Below, piece by piece: positions 34,331 to 47,700 of a stretch of 64,000 nucleotides of DNA. The notes beneath the pieces are model-generated. The model was given only the letters and a program-made list of their open reading frames with translations, was not told the DNA's origin and searched no databases. Within the stretch, counting starts at the first letter, position 1. The number at the start of each line of letters is the position of its first letter. Location: the NCBI GenBank assembly GCA_026225945.1, contig JAMJFZ010000087.1:1-64000 (forward strand), written 5' to 3'. The stretch comes from Cricetomys ansorgei (lineage: Eukaryota; Chordata; Mammalia; Rodentia; Nesomyidae). The translations under genes were made by a program, and so were the position numbers.

Positions 34331-34884
34331 TCTATGCCCCATAAATCTCTGATAGTGCTAGAAATTATGATGTCGTAGCAATCATAATGGTCATATCAGA
34401 GTTGTCTTGTAATGTCAGGTTGTTTTGTGTAGGAGAGGACCTTTAGTGCTCCACACCTCAGCACAAGCTCAAGTGGTCATAATATCTGGATGTGCCCATG
34501 TACTACTGTGAACAGTTATGGCTCAGTTAAATGAGACCAGTTACATGGCAACAGTATGAAAGGTGGCATGAACCGTTCTGTGCAGTGGCTGCCATGGCAC
34601 TTCTGCGAACTCAGAGCAGTTACAGCTTGAGGGAACTCCCTTTACTGCAGCAGAGAGGATGACTCCAGATGGTTGACAGAGAGTAGGAAATGGACATTGA
34701 TATTGGAAATCTCTCTGAGGTAGGAAAAATGGTCATTTCTATGGCCCAATGTGGACAGTCTCACCCAATGGAAGGAAGGATACTTCTGGGACAGTGAAAA
34801 TTATTTTCCAAGTGAGCCTGGTGTATCATGTGTTTTGTGGACAAGCCTACCTTCTCAGGATGAGCTGATTATGACTACATATGA
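34331..34884. other. Unrecognised spacer
   Basis: No element or gene is recognised. Confidence 0.35.
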
Positions 34885-34978
34885 GAGAGGAAAATAGATG
34901 GAAAGAGCAAGGGAAAGAAAGAGAGGAGACAGAGATAGAGAAAGATGGAGAGAGAGACACAGAGACAGAGAGAGAGAA
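34885..34978. repeat. (GA)n-rich simple repeat
   Basis: Purine-rich, with many gagaga and gacagaga units; the minus-strand Ser/Leu frame over it is an artefact. Confidence 0.9.
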
Positions 34979-35389
34979 GGGAAATCTCTGTGGTGCTGAT
35001 GGGTGATTTTTGAGATTGTTCCTATTTTTGCCTGTAGCCTATCAGTCAAAACCATTCACACATGACACCCTATGGCCAGTTATTCCTGTTCCTTGATTGT
35101 AGATCACAGGAGAGAAAGGAAGAAGGGAACTACCTGAGAGTTTCCTATGAGGATGCATGGCTACAAATTGCTTCAGGCTTTCTGATGGCACCAGTCTAGA
35201 AGGTATCTTCTCCCTTGTTTCTATTGTCCCATTGGTTCCACTTGAATCTTTTCTGAGAACTCTGAGTTTGATGTGTTCTTTGCCTTGGCCATAGGTAGGT
35301 AGGTGTCCAGAGAAGACACAGAATAATACAAGTCTGAGAGTGACTTGGGGATTTAGAGAAAGAAAAGAAAACCAATTATCCCTGAGTGG
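34979..35389. other. Unrecognised spacer
   Basis: No element or gene is recognised. Confidence 0.35.
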
Positions 35390-35467
35390 TTCCTGTTGGG
35401 TGATTTTAGTCGGGGGAGAGGAGACCGGTGGGACTGACTTGGAGATTGCTCATAATGATTGCCTGCC
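35390..35467 (+). repeat. Short block-D fragment abutting E1
   Basis: 'ttgggtgattttagtcgggggagagg..' and 'gctcataatgattgcctgccaat' match D1 at about 25160-25235 and D3 at about 31955-32025. Homology with D stops exactly where homology with E2 starts (35468). Confidence 0.7.
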
Positions 35468-36950
35468 AATAGTGAGGATGCAGCTTTTGCTGTTTATCCT
35501 TAGATTGTCGAATACTTTGTGATTGCATTTGAAAAGCTTTTCCCAAGATAAAATGGCAATTTTACAGGAATCCACAAATGAGTATTTGTTCTTGGTACCT
35601 GAACTAGTGAATCAATAGAAGCATGGATATTTGTCAGCATATATTCCATCTTAGGTATCTTGTGTGTGTGTGTGTGTGTTTGTGTGTTTGAGTGTGTGTG
35701 TGTATCTGAGTGTTGGTGTGTTTGTTCCAAAAGAGATATTTGTAACCCTATTTCCTCTACAGCTTTGCATATTTCCACTGGGTTTTGGTTCTGTTATTCA
35801 AAAGAGCATGTTAAAGAGAACATGTGTTCTTTTGAGTGGGAAGTATCTGAAGGCAGAATTCAGATTCGTGTTCATCTCCAGTCTAGTGATATGAAAGCAC
35901 AAATATCTGAAATATGTCTAAGAATGTATGAATCCACTAGACTGGCAAAGTAATACTTTCACTCACTTGAGTGCTTAACAGAGCCCATTTTTACCTAATT
36001 TGTTGTTAAGAAAAGTAAAATGGAGTTAGAACTCAAAGATAGACTTGTGATTCTTGAAAAAGTAAATAAGTTTATAGTGAAATGTCATGCGTGAGTGGGA
36101 ACTGTGTGATACTTGAAAGTTTATTAACTTGTTAATGTGTATGACATCACAATGGTTTTCTCATGACACCAATGAAATTCTCATTATCAACTCTCATAGA
36201 GTCAGCAGGAATGTATAAGCTTAGATGCTGTTGCTCTTGGTTTTGTTTTTGTTTTGTTTAACTCAACATTAGTATCTGCTGCAACCTTTCCTTTCACCAT
36301 ATGGTATTTTAAATTAAGCTATTGCTTAAGTCTTGAAAGCAAGGTTTCACATCTGACAATAGAAGTAAAAGTAGTAATGCAAGCTGGCACAGGTTACAGT
36401 TGTGTATAAGTTGATAAATGAATTTTGGTAGAGAAATTCTTGTTTCCTATGAATTGTCACTATGGAATGGATACCTTGTTCTTCAGAAGTAACCACAATG
36501 GGTAAGTTCTCCACTGGATATGTCTTCACCAGATTTTGAACTCATTTCTTAAACTAGGCCTTTTTGATGAGATAGATGTTTTTCTCTAATGTAGCATCTT
36601 CTCAGCATTTTAGTTTGTTGATTGTATTCTTCTCTCATGCAATAATACATAATGAAATCAGTGTTTTTCTTTCCACCTGTCCATGCCCTCTCCCCTCACA
36701 GATGCACTGGTCTTCTGTTTCCCATAAAAAAAAAACAGGTCTCACAAGGATATCAAAAAATATATTATAAAAGTTTACAATAAGACGAGGAACAAACACT
36801 CAAATCAAGGTTGGATGAATCAAACCAGTAGGAGTCAAAATATCTTAAGTGCAGGTAAAAGAATCAGAGACACCCTAACACTGCAATTAAATTGTGACTG
36901 TGAGATCATAAAAGTTTCCTGACAACCCCAGAAAAATTCTTATGATTCCC
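35468..36950 (+). repeat. Duplicated block E, copy E1
   Basis: This aligns directly with 55996-57420. Shared landmarks in order are 'aatagtgagga-gcagctt', 'aaaatggcaattttacaggaatc-aca' (35551; 56080), 'gaagcatggatatttg-cagcat' (35620; 56150), a TG tract, 'gtgatatgaa-cacaaatatctga', 'agtgaattgtcatg-gtgagtggga', 'gcttaag-cttgaaag', 'gctggcaca-gttacag', and 'gtcaaagacaccc' or its variant near the end. Identity is perhaps 75-80 percent by eye, with indels. Frames at 35660-35953 and 36576-36770 have no domain. Confidence 0.85.
35656..35724. repeat. (TG)n microsatellite inside E1
   Basis: This is a TG-rich run with TTTG and GAG breaks. Its counterpart in E2 is at 56195-56250, so the tract predates the duplication. 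Confidence 0.93.
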
Positions 36951-37477
36951 TCTAATGCAGCCAACAGGCAGTGAGTAGTTGAGATGCTGTAGGTTTGTAG
37001 TCTTGTTGTTGTTGTTGTTTTGTTTGTATATTTTATACTCAAGTATATTTTATGTTCTTCTATAATTGTGGAAGTTTACTTTGGGCTATACTTAAGATAA
37101 TTTTGTGCACGGTTAGGTGAGGGGCAGCCTAGGTCTTGCTGTTTTGTAGTGTCTGCAAGTGTTGGATTATGTTGGGGATGTTTGTTTGTCATGCTTTTTA
37201 TGCACAATCAATAGAAAACCTCAGGAATTCTATAGCAATAAAAACACCTGAATAGTGACCGTCAAGTTTCCTCTGTTCAGCATGGTGCTTGCCATGACAA
37301 TGGTTCCCTCAGCTAAAGTCTGGCAGGCATTTCATATATCATTATGCCACTTTGTTGTCCTAGGTGAACTCACATATCAACATACTGCTACACTCTATAT
37401 TTCACCATATTGGTACTTATGTCCTTGGGGATTGAAGATCTTTAGCCATTGTTGATCACTGCAGTCTTCTGTGACAA
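36951..37477. other. Spacer between block E1 and the satellite
   Basis: 'gccaacaggcagtgagtagttgagatgctgtaggtttgtag' (36960) repeats a pattern also found at 36197 and at 56747 in E2. A (TTG)n run lies at 37003-37020. The remainder is unrecognised. E2 instead has an antisense L1 3' piece in this position. Confidence 0.45.
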
Positions 37478-38545
37478 CAACACTGTAAATATGTGATACA
37501 ATTTTGATGATGTAAAACTGATAACCTAGGCCTGAGTCATCATAATTAGAAGAAAAATGTGATTGAATGAAGGATAGAGCATCTTAATGTGGACAACATG
37601 ATATCATCATCAATGTAAAATATAGTCTTCAAAATTAGAAAAAACTGGCATAATAATTGTGATGGAGTGAGGGCAAAAAATGTAAATACACATCACAATT
37701 TATAGATGAAATCATAATTTGAAGAAGTTTACATAATATTTGGGATGGTATGACACTATCAATGCAAGTATGTAATATCATAATTTGAAGACAGTGGTTT
37801 GAGAATTGGAAGAATATGATATCATAATTTGGGTTATATGAAATCACCAGTGCTAAAAAATGACATCTTATTGGGAAGAAACTGACAGCATAGTAACAAT
37901 GTGACATCATCCACGTGAATATGTGATATCATAATGAAAAAGAGCTGATGTCATAAATAGAGGGATGTGTTACCATCAGTTTAAGAATATGCGATTCATA
38001 TTGGATGAAATGGACACCATAATCAGGATGACATGAGGTTGATGATGTAAATTTATAGCACTGTAATAAACAATGCAAGAAAGCATTATTGGACAAAACA
38101 GACATCATAATTTGGATGATACAACAAAGTTAATGCCAGAAAAGGTCATCATTATTGGAACAAATTATCTGATCATTGTAAGACTGATATCATAATGTGG
38201 ATTTTATGACATCATGAATGTAAACATTTATCATCACAATTGTAAGAAAATGACATCCAACTGTGATGTGACTTCAACACTGTAATAAAGGAAATCAAAA
38301 TAAGGAAAATATTTCTGCAAAAATGGAAGGAAATTAAACCATCAACCATCACCTTGAGGATGTGACATATTTTCATAATTAGAAGGAAATGATGTGATAA
38401 TTGCAAAGAAATAACTTCTGAATGTGGATTGTGTGACATCAGCATTGTAATAAAAAGGGTGTGACATTATATTCAGAAGAAATTGCCATCATAATCATAA
38501 TGCTATCAGATCAACATTGTAAGAATTTGCTATCATAATCACAAC
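37478..38545 (+). repeat. 22-bp-unit satellite array, left part
   Basis: This is a tandem array of mutated 22-bp units sharing the core GACATCAT(A/C)AAT. Units end in one of three tails: TGGAAGAAACT, TGGGATGATGT (or TGTGATGATGT), and GTAAATATAT. Cycling through the three gives a 66-bp repeat. Examples in this part are 37741-37850, 37860-37925 and 38390-38460. The array is AT-rich and nearly free of CpG. Minus-strand Ile/Ser/His frames (37635-37910, 38212-38445) are readings of the repeat, not genes. Confidence 0.93.
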
Positions 38546-39815
38546 TGCTGAGGTCCAGTCTTGGCAAGGGCAAAGCTGAAAGGGGATGGATGAAAGAGTG
38601 GTGAGGGAAGAATCAGATGCAGGACACCATTCAGTTTTGTTTTCTAAGAGACTGACTGAAAGGAAGCACATCTCGGTACGGCTTGACATATTCTGACAAT
38701 TTGTGACTGTCAAAGGCTCTATACACAAAAACATTTAAAACTTTGATGATTGATTACATACCCTCTGGAAGTCATTTTTGTAAAATCTTCCTTGATGACA
38801 AGAATATTAAAATCAACAAATCAGGAAATAGAAAAATTTGTAAAAAGTAAAAGCTAACATTATGATAAAATCAGTTTTCTTTAACTCAACATCTTTCTCC
38901 TTAAAATTGGTTTCATAAAGACTTTTGGTTAAAGAAATGCTAGAAAGGATGATGCTATTTGAGTTTGAGTCTGTTTAACATGAACATAGAGTTAATGGAT
39001 TATAATACCTGTTACATCAAGCATATCTTTTTAACAACAGTCACTTTTAACCCTTGCTAAATTCTTCTTTCCTTTCACTGTTCTATTTAACATAAGACCA
39101 CCATTCTTTCCTTTGATTCTTAAAAAGCAAAAGTAGTCTGCTGTTTGTCTTTCCATGGTGTCAGGAGAGTCCTAAAAGTCCTGGTTTGACATGTTTGCTC
39201 AGGGGGAGAGGGAATTCATTGAGCTAAAATGTCCTTTTCTGTGACTTTGTCATAAACTCTTACTTAAATACAATCCCTATCTTTATTGCAGTCCTGTAAA
39301 GGTTAAAAGGACATTAGGACTCCTAAAACTGTTTACTTTATTTTCAGGAACATACCAAGCTTATCATTAAGTCCATGATGTCTCTCCCTGCCAATATTAA
39401 TTCTTTATTTCTGAAGGTGGATATGAAATCCTGATGATCCAGCTACAGCTCATCAGCTTCTAGAATTTCTCTAGTTTGTTTCTTCTTTAATAATTATTCT
39501 TCCACTTCCTGTGTTATAATTACTAATATCATTTATTTAAATCTAAATGTATGTCTCAGTCCTAGACTCTAAGGAATACTCAAATTTCTGCATATCTGTA
39601 TTTCCCAAGGTACTGCCATTAGTTTCATTGTTATTAATACCAGCATGTTTTACAATATTCCAACTCTATCTTTCGGTGAGAGGCCTTTGACAGTAAAGAA
39701 TATAAGTGGAAGGTGTTAGTGAATTTCTTTCAAGGGCAGTGAAGGGTCAATCAAGGTCATTCTAGCTTTGGAACTTTGAGAAACAGAGCCCTTACTACAC
39801 TTGGAAACATCTTAG
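38546..39815. mobile_element. About 1.27-kb insertion splitting the satellite; LTR-like
   Basis: The satellite pattern stops at about 38545 and resumes at about 39816. The intervening sequence begins 'tgctgaggtccagtcttggc', shows no satellite unit, and has no long open frame on either strand apart from a 79-codon minus frame (38495-38734) with no domain. Size, a TG start and mixed composition would fit a long rodent LTR (for example of the BglII/Mys type), but I cannot confirm its ends or a target-site duplication. Confidence 0.4.
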
Positions 39816-42800
39816 AAGGTTACGACAGCATAATTGAATGGCACTGACATCATGAGTGGGATGCTTGATAAAATCAGTCATGATTTGTAATCATAATTGG
39901 AATGAAATCACCTGATGATTGGAAGTATAAGACATCATAATGTGTATTATGTGATATCATCATTAATGTAAGCATATGCTATCATAATTAGAAGAAATGA
40001 CATCATAATTGTGATGATGTGACATCAAAAATGTGAATAAATGATATTCTAGTAAGAAGGTTATCACAGCATGAATAGAACGAACTGACATCATAGTAAG
40101 GGTGATGTGTAACCATAAACCTGAAGAAGTGACATCAAAATTAAAAGGAAATATGATAATAGGAAGGATGTGACTTAATTTGGGTTATGTAGCATTGGCA
40201 ATGTTCATCATAATCAGAAGAAACTGACACCATAAATGAAACTGTGATATAAACAATTTAAATATATGACATCAGATTTAAAAATAACTGACATCGAAAT
40301 CAGGTTTATGGGAGATTATCAGTGTCAATAAATGACATCACAATTTGAAGAAACTGACATCAGATGATATGTTAATAATGTAAATATATGATATCATAGC
40401 ACATGACAAATGGATGAAACTGACATCATAATTGAGATGGCATAACAGCATCAATATAAGTATGTAACATCACAATTGCAAAAAAAGTACATGATCATAA
40501 AGATTTCACATCATATGCACCTTAAGTAGCATGAATATAAATATATGACATCACAAAATGGACATGCTATATTTGTAAGGTATTCACATCATAATTAAGA
40601 TGATTTGATATCATCAGTGTAAATACACATCATGATAATTCAAAGAAGATATAATTGGGATGATGTGCCACAATTAATGTAAGGATGTGAGAGCATAATC
40701 GAGATAATATGACACTAGTAAATTATGTATGTGATATCATAGAAAGAAATAATTTGATAATTGGAGAGACATGACAATGTAATTATTATTATGTAACACC
40801 AACATAATATGACTTGCAATAAAAAACCTAAATTTATGACAATATAATGAGAATGATATGACACATTTGGAAGGAACTGACATCTGAGTTGGGATGTTAT
40901 ACCACCGTATCAATATAAGAATGTGACATCAAAATTGGAAACAAGTCACCTGGTAATTGGAGGGACATGGCATCATAATGTGGGTTATGTAACATCATTA
41001 AAGTGAATATATCTCATCATAAATGAATGGATTTGGCATAATTGCAAATCTGTAACATCAACAAGGTAAATATAAAATAATATCAAAAAGGATATCACAG
41101 GATATTTGCATGGAACTTATACCATAATTGATATGATATTCCACCATCAATGTGACATAATAATTAGATGAAAGTGACAAAAATATGGCATAAAAAATCT
41201 TTATATGTCTGAACATAAGAATGTCATTGAATTTTGAAGGTACTGACATAATTGGAAATACGTGAAATTATCTATGTCAATATATGACCTGATAATTTGA
41301 GGAAACTGTCATCACCATCATGATGATTTGACATCAACTACGTAAGTATATGTCATCAAATATTAAGGAATAACATAATAGGAAGGACTGACATCATAAT
41401 TATGATGATGTGACATCAATGATATAAATAGATGACACCAAAATAGGAGAGTGAAAGCATAAATGGAAGAAGCGAATATCATAATCATGATATAACTTCA
41501 ACAGTATAAATATATGTCCTCAGATAATGAAGAATGTGAAAGCATAATCAGCATATGACATCAACAATGTAAATTTATGACATCATAATAAGAATTAGGG
41601 AACTTTCATCATATTTATGATGACTTGACATTATCAAAGTTGATCTCAGACATCACAATTTGAAGAATATGACATAATTGGAGGATAGGACATCATAATG
41701 TGGATTATGTTACATCGTCAATGATATTAAAAGATATCACGATTGGTGAAAACTGACAACAATTTTGACATGAATGTTGTAAATATATGACATTTTAATT
41801 GGAAGATATTGACATAAAAGTCACATAATGATGTGACTATAGCCATGTAAATATAAGTCATCATAATATGAGCTGTATGACAAAATTATACGGAAGCAGC
41901 ATCATAATTGTAATGACAAACAACAAAGTATATGTATGATATAATATGAATGATTTGACAGAAAAATTGGGAAGAACTTACATCATAATTTGAATGATGT
42001 GACATCATCAATATGACATGATGACATCACATTTGGAAGAAAATGATGTGATATTGTAAGGATAAAGCATCTTAACATGGATTATGATAGTATAATCAGT
42101 GTACATATGTCACCATAATTGGATGAAACTGACATCATAATCATGATATGACATCAATCATGTAAATATAGGACACCTTATTAGATGAAATCACATCACA
42201 GTCAATATGATGTAATGCAAACAATTGAAATATACGGTATCATAAGAAATGACAGCATAATATGAAAATGCTGTCAACATAATTATGTGACACTATCAAT
42301 GCAAGTATGAGACATCTCAATTGGTAGGAAAGGATGTGAAAATTGGAGGATATGAAATGATAATTGGAATTATGTGTCATTGGCAGTGTAACTATATGGC
42401 ACCATATTTGCAACAAACTAACATCATAATTGTGATAAGTTTACATCAACAATGTAAATATATGACATCCCAATAACGATGTGACATCAAATTTGGAACG
42501 AATTTATATCAAATTGGCATGATGTGACATTTTCAATATCAATATATGACAACATAAACGGAATAAACTGATAACAATAATTAAGATGATGTGATGTAAA
42601 CAATATAAATATATGACATCATAATAAAATATATGACAGCGTAAATGGAAAGAACTGCCATCATTATTGAGATGTGACTCCATCATTCTTACGGATGTTT
42701 GACCACAATTGGAAGAAAAGTGATGTGATAATTGGCAGAATAATATGGATCATGTACCATCATCACTGTCAATATATGACACCATAATTGAAAGAAACCA

Positions 42801-44178
42801 ACATCATAATTCCAATGATATCATCAATGTAAACATATTAAATAATAAAAGAAGGTAATGGCAGCATAATTGGAAGGAAATGATTTCATAATTGGGTGGA
42901 TATTATTATATTGTTAAGGTAAGTGTGTTATATCATAATTTGAAGGAAATGATGTGATATTTTGAAAGATATGACAACATAATTTGAGTTATGTGACATC
43001 ATCTATATCAGTATGTAATATAATGTGAAGAAACTAACATCATAATTGTAATAATGTGACATCAACAGTGAAAATATATAAAAACATAACGAACAGAAAG
43101 TTACATACATGGAGTGATGTGATAAACCCCTATCAATGAAAATATAGGCCATAGTAAAGGGAAGAAAATGTACGAACTAACAAAAAGAAGTATGTAACAG
43201 CATAATTTGAAATAACTGGCATCATAATTGTGACGATGTAACAAAATCAACCAAAATGTCTAACCTAACTGACAGGAATAGATGTGCTTATTATAAGCAT
43301 ATGATATTATAATTAGGATTATGTAGCAAAATTCTGTAAATAAATGGCATCATAATTCATACAGAATAACCACATAATCATGATGGTGTGACAGCAAGGT
43401 AAATATATGACATCATATTATTACAGATTACATGAATATTGGAAGGACATGACAGCATAGTTGAGATAAGGTAATATCATCATTGTACATACAGGACACC
43501 AAAATTGAAAAAAACTGATATTGTAATTGTTATTATGTGATATCAACAATGTAAATATATGACATCATAAAAAAAAGTATATAACAGGATATTTGAAGGA
43601 GTTCATAATTGTGAAGATGTGATACCTTCAATATAATTTGTGACCACACAATTAAAAGGGAGCTTAGGAAGCAAGTGACATGTCACAATAGGAAGCATGT
43701 GACATCATATTTGGGATTATGTGGCACCATCAAAAGAAACTTATGACTTCCTTAGTGGAACAAAGTAACACCAAAACTTGGTGGATGTGAAACCAATAAT
43801 AAGAGTATATGACATGATAGGAATAACATTACAACATACTTGGAAGGGCATGAAATCATAATTTGCATGATGTGACATCAAAATATCAATATGATATCAA
43901 AGTGGGAAGAAAATTACTTCATTATTATGATGATTTAACAACCACAATGTAATGTGTAAATATATGAGATCATCAAAAGAAGAATTTGGTATCAGTTTTG
44001 GTTGAACAATTATAGGGATGTGACACTATAATTGCCAGGAACCGATGTCATAGTTGATATTAAGTAAAAATATCAATATAAAATATGATATCTTAATCAA
44101 AATAAATTGATATCATAAATAAGTTGATGTGACACCATCAATGCCAATGTATGACATCACAGCTGGAAGGAAAAGATA
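39816..44178 (+). repeat. 22-bp-unit satellite array, main part
   Basis: This is the continuation of the satellite, about 4.4 kb. Clean neighbouring units can be read at 41389-41432, 42415-42470, 43035-43080 and 43530-43570. A variant unit starting 'gatgtgataattgg' recurs at irregular spacing (38391, 40751, 42044, 42333, 42720, 42950), so there is higher-order structure without a fixed period. Units are heavily mutated relative to one another, which points to an old array not recently homogenised. Minus-strand frames at 41058-41249 and 42504-42686 are artefacts. Confidence 0.95.
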
Positions 44179-44187
44179 TCCCTTGAA

Positions 44188-44727
44188 AGTGTATGTGTCA
44201 AATGTTAGCCTAGGAGAGCCTTCTTGTCAGGAATCCTTTACCTAGACGCTTGGTTGTGGCCATGGTCACTCAGTGTCATCACACACATGTCTGTCATGGC
44301 AGCTTTAGTGATCACCTTGGTGTGTGTAGTAGAGTAGACTGCAGCAGGATTTCTGGGCAGGTCTAAGTCAGAATGTCCTTTCTTGGTCACAAAGGGACAG
44401 ATTCCAGTCCCTTTCCCAAAAGACTATTTTTTGTTTCTGAGTCCTCTCTGCTGTGCTACAGATTGTCCTGTGTTTTCTGGAGCATTCTTTGAGAATGAGA
44501 AAGCATTTTCTAAACCTCCTAGCACCCAGAATTGAAGACAGTGTCTCATTGCAGTGTAATTGAGGACCCCATGGTCTGTGCTCCACAATTCCTGAGCCTA
44601 ATAAGCATCCCTAAACCTGTCCCTTCTCTAGCCTCCACCTTGAACCCCTTCGACCACCTACAAGCCACACCCACACATCGTTTCTGATACACTCAGTAGC
44701 TGATTGCACATAGAGAGCCATCCCAGA
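44188..44727 (+). repeat. Duplicated block D, copy D4 (internal part)
   Basis: It matches D1 from about 25745 to 26150 and the D flank at 27843-27959. Landmarks are 'cactcagtgtcatcacac', 'gtctaagtcagaatgtcctt', 'tgctacagattgtcctgtgttttctggagcattctt', 'cccagaattgaagacagtgtctcattgcagtgtaattgagga' and 'cctgagcctaat'. It begins within about 10 bp of the end of the satellite. The minus frame at 44368-44586 is not conserved in D1. Confidence 0.8.
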
Positions 44728-47700
44728 TGCATAAAGATGTTGAGCATTTCTTTAAGTGTTTCTCAGCCATTTGAGATTCCTCTTTTGTGAATTCTTTGTT
44801 TAGATATGCACCCCATTTTTAATTGGGTTATTTGTTTTGTTGACATGTAGATTCTTGCATTTTTATTTATTTTGTATGTTAACTATTCGACTTGGATGTT
44901 CTTCAAAATCTTCCCATTCTGTAGGCTTCGGTTTTGCCATGTTGACAGTGTCATTTTCCTTACAGAAGTTTTTCAGCTTCATGAGATTCTCTTATTAATC
45001 TTAGATCTTTTTCCTGACCTTCCAGTGTTTTGTTAAAAAAGTTGCCTCCTGTGCCACTTCTCTCAAGGATTTTGATTACTTTCTCTTCAATCAGTTTCAG
45101 TATATCTGGTTTTATACTGAAACCTTAGATTCATTTGCACATGAGGTTTGTACTCAGTAATAGATATCAATATATTTGCATTCTTGTACTTCAGACATCC
45201 AACTAGACCAGCACCATTTTTTTAAAAGTGCATTCTTTTTTTCATTGTATTTTTCTCGCTTCTTTTTAAATGATCAGGTATCCATAGGTGTGTGAATTTA
45301 TACCTGTATCCTTTATTCTATTCCATTGGTCATCATGTCTGTTTTTATTCCAATACCATGCAGTTTTTATTACTTTGGCTCTGTAGTACAGATCAAGATC
45401 TGGGATCTTGATACCTCTAGAAGTTCTTTTATTTTTCAGGAGTTTTTTAGTTATCTAAAGTATTATATTTTTCCATATGAAGTGGTGAATTGACCTTTTA
45501 ATGACTTTAAAGAACTATATTGGGATTTTGATAAGGATTGCATTGAGTCTGTAGATTACATTTAGTACAGAGGACATTTTTTACTATGTTAAACTTTCCA
45601 ACCCAGGTGCATGGGATATCTTTCAAGCTTTTGAGATCTTCAAATTCCCTCGTCAAGTAATTAAAGATTTTATCATTCAAGTCTTTCATTTGCGTTGTTA
45701 GATTTATCCAAGATCCCATATGTTATTTATATCTATTGTGAAGAGTATTGTTTCCCTTATTTCTTTCTGTCTCTATTTGTCATTTGTATATAGGAGGTAT
45801 ACAGATTTTTTTAGTTTATCTTGTATCCAGCCATTTCACTGAGGTTGTTTACAAGCTATATGAGTTCCCTGATCCAGTTTTTGAGGTCATTTATATATAA
45901 TATCTCATCTGCAAATAAGGATACTTTGACTGTTTCCCTGTGAATACATATCCCCTTAATCTCCTTCTCTTGTCCCATTGTTCTTGCTACTTCTTTAAGT
46001 ACTGTATTCAATATTTATAACTGGAAGGAACAGCCTGGTCTTCCTTCTGATTTGATTGTAATTGCTTTGAGTTTTCCTCTATTCAATTTGATTTTGTTAG
46101 TAGGATTGATGTTATTACCTTTATTATGTTTCAATATAGCCTTTTTATCCTCAATCATTCCATGAGGTTTATTTTGAAGTGTTGTTTGATATTATCAAAA
46201 TCTTTCTCATAGTGTAGTGAGATGAACATGTAGTTTTTTTACTATTAATTTGTTTATGCAGTGGATTACATTGACTTATTTTCTTATATTGAACGTTTCC
46301 TTCTTCTCTGGGATCAAGACTATTCAATCATGGTGAAGAATCTTTTTAATGTGTTCTTGGATGTGCTTTGTGAATATTTTATTGAGTTCATTTGCATCTA
46401 TGTTCATAAGTGATATTGGCATATAATTGTCTTTCTTTATGAATCTTTTTGATGTTTGGGTATTAGCAAGACAGTGGCCTCATAGAATGAGCTTTGAAAA
46501 GCTCATTCTGCATCTGTTTTGAAGAATAATTTGAGAAATTTTGGTGTTCCTTCTTCTTTGAAAGTCTTATATAATTCTTACATAATTTGGCCCTGGCTTT
46601 TCATTGATTGTGAGTCCTTTACTGGCTTCTTCATTTCCTTGAGATTTATAGTTCTGTTTAAGTTGTTTATATCCTCCTTTTTCTTTCTGGTTTGGTGATT
46701 TGGATATTCTCTGTCTGTCTTTAGGTTGGTTAGGCTAGGGGTTTGTCTATCTTCCTGATTTTCTCGAGCAACCAGCTCCTTGTTTCATTGATTCTATGAA
46801 TTATTATTTTTTGTTTCTATTTTATTGATTTCAGTCCTCAGTCTGATTAATTCTTGATGTCTACTTCTTCTGTGTACGCTTGCTTCTTTTTGTTCTAGGG
46901 CTTTCAGGTCTGCTCTTAATTTGCTAGTATATGAATTCTCCACTCTTTTCTGGTAGGCCCTTTGTGCTATCAATTTTCCTCTTAGCATAATTTTTTAATG
47001 TAACATAAGTTTGTATATTTTTTGCAATCATTTTCATTGAATTAAAGAAAGTTTTTAATTTCTTCCTTTATTTCTGTCTTGATCCATTTGTCATTTAGTA
47101 GAGTGGTAGAGTTTCCATGAAATTGTTGGCCTTCTGCTGCTGCTGTTGTTGAAGTTGACCATTAATCCTTCATGATCTGATAGGATGCAGGGGGTTATTT
47201 TAGTTTTCCTGTATTTATTTATATTTGCATTTTGGCAATGTGATCAATTATGGAGAAACTTTGTGAGACGGTGAGAAAAAGATGTTTTCTTTTTCTGTGG
47301 GTAAAATGCTCTGTAAATGTCTGTTAGGTCCATGTATTTTATAACATTATAACATTATTGCCAATATTTCTCATGTATTTTTTGTATGGATGGCCTGTCA
47401 GTTGGTGACAGTGGGGTATTGAAATCTCCTCGTATTAGAGTGTGAAGGTTAATGTGTTTATTTAAATTTGAATTGTCCTTTTACAAATTTTGGAGCCCTC
47501 ATGTTAGGGACATAAGTGTGAAGAATTGCAATGTCATCGTAGTGGATTTTTGATTTAATGGGTATGAAATGTCCTTCCGCATCTCTTCTGATGAATTTTG
47601 GTTTAAAGTCTACTTTGATGGATACTAGAATGGTTACATCAGATTGATTTTTAGGTCCATTCTCCTGGTAAAACTATTCCCAATGCTTTACTCTGAGGTA

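Noticed and set aside
37478..44178. CRISPR-like array of direct repeats
   Set aside because: The repeats are contiguous with no unique spacers, mutate freely, and sit in mammalian DNA with SINEs and L1; this is a satellite.
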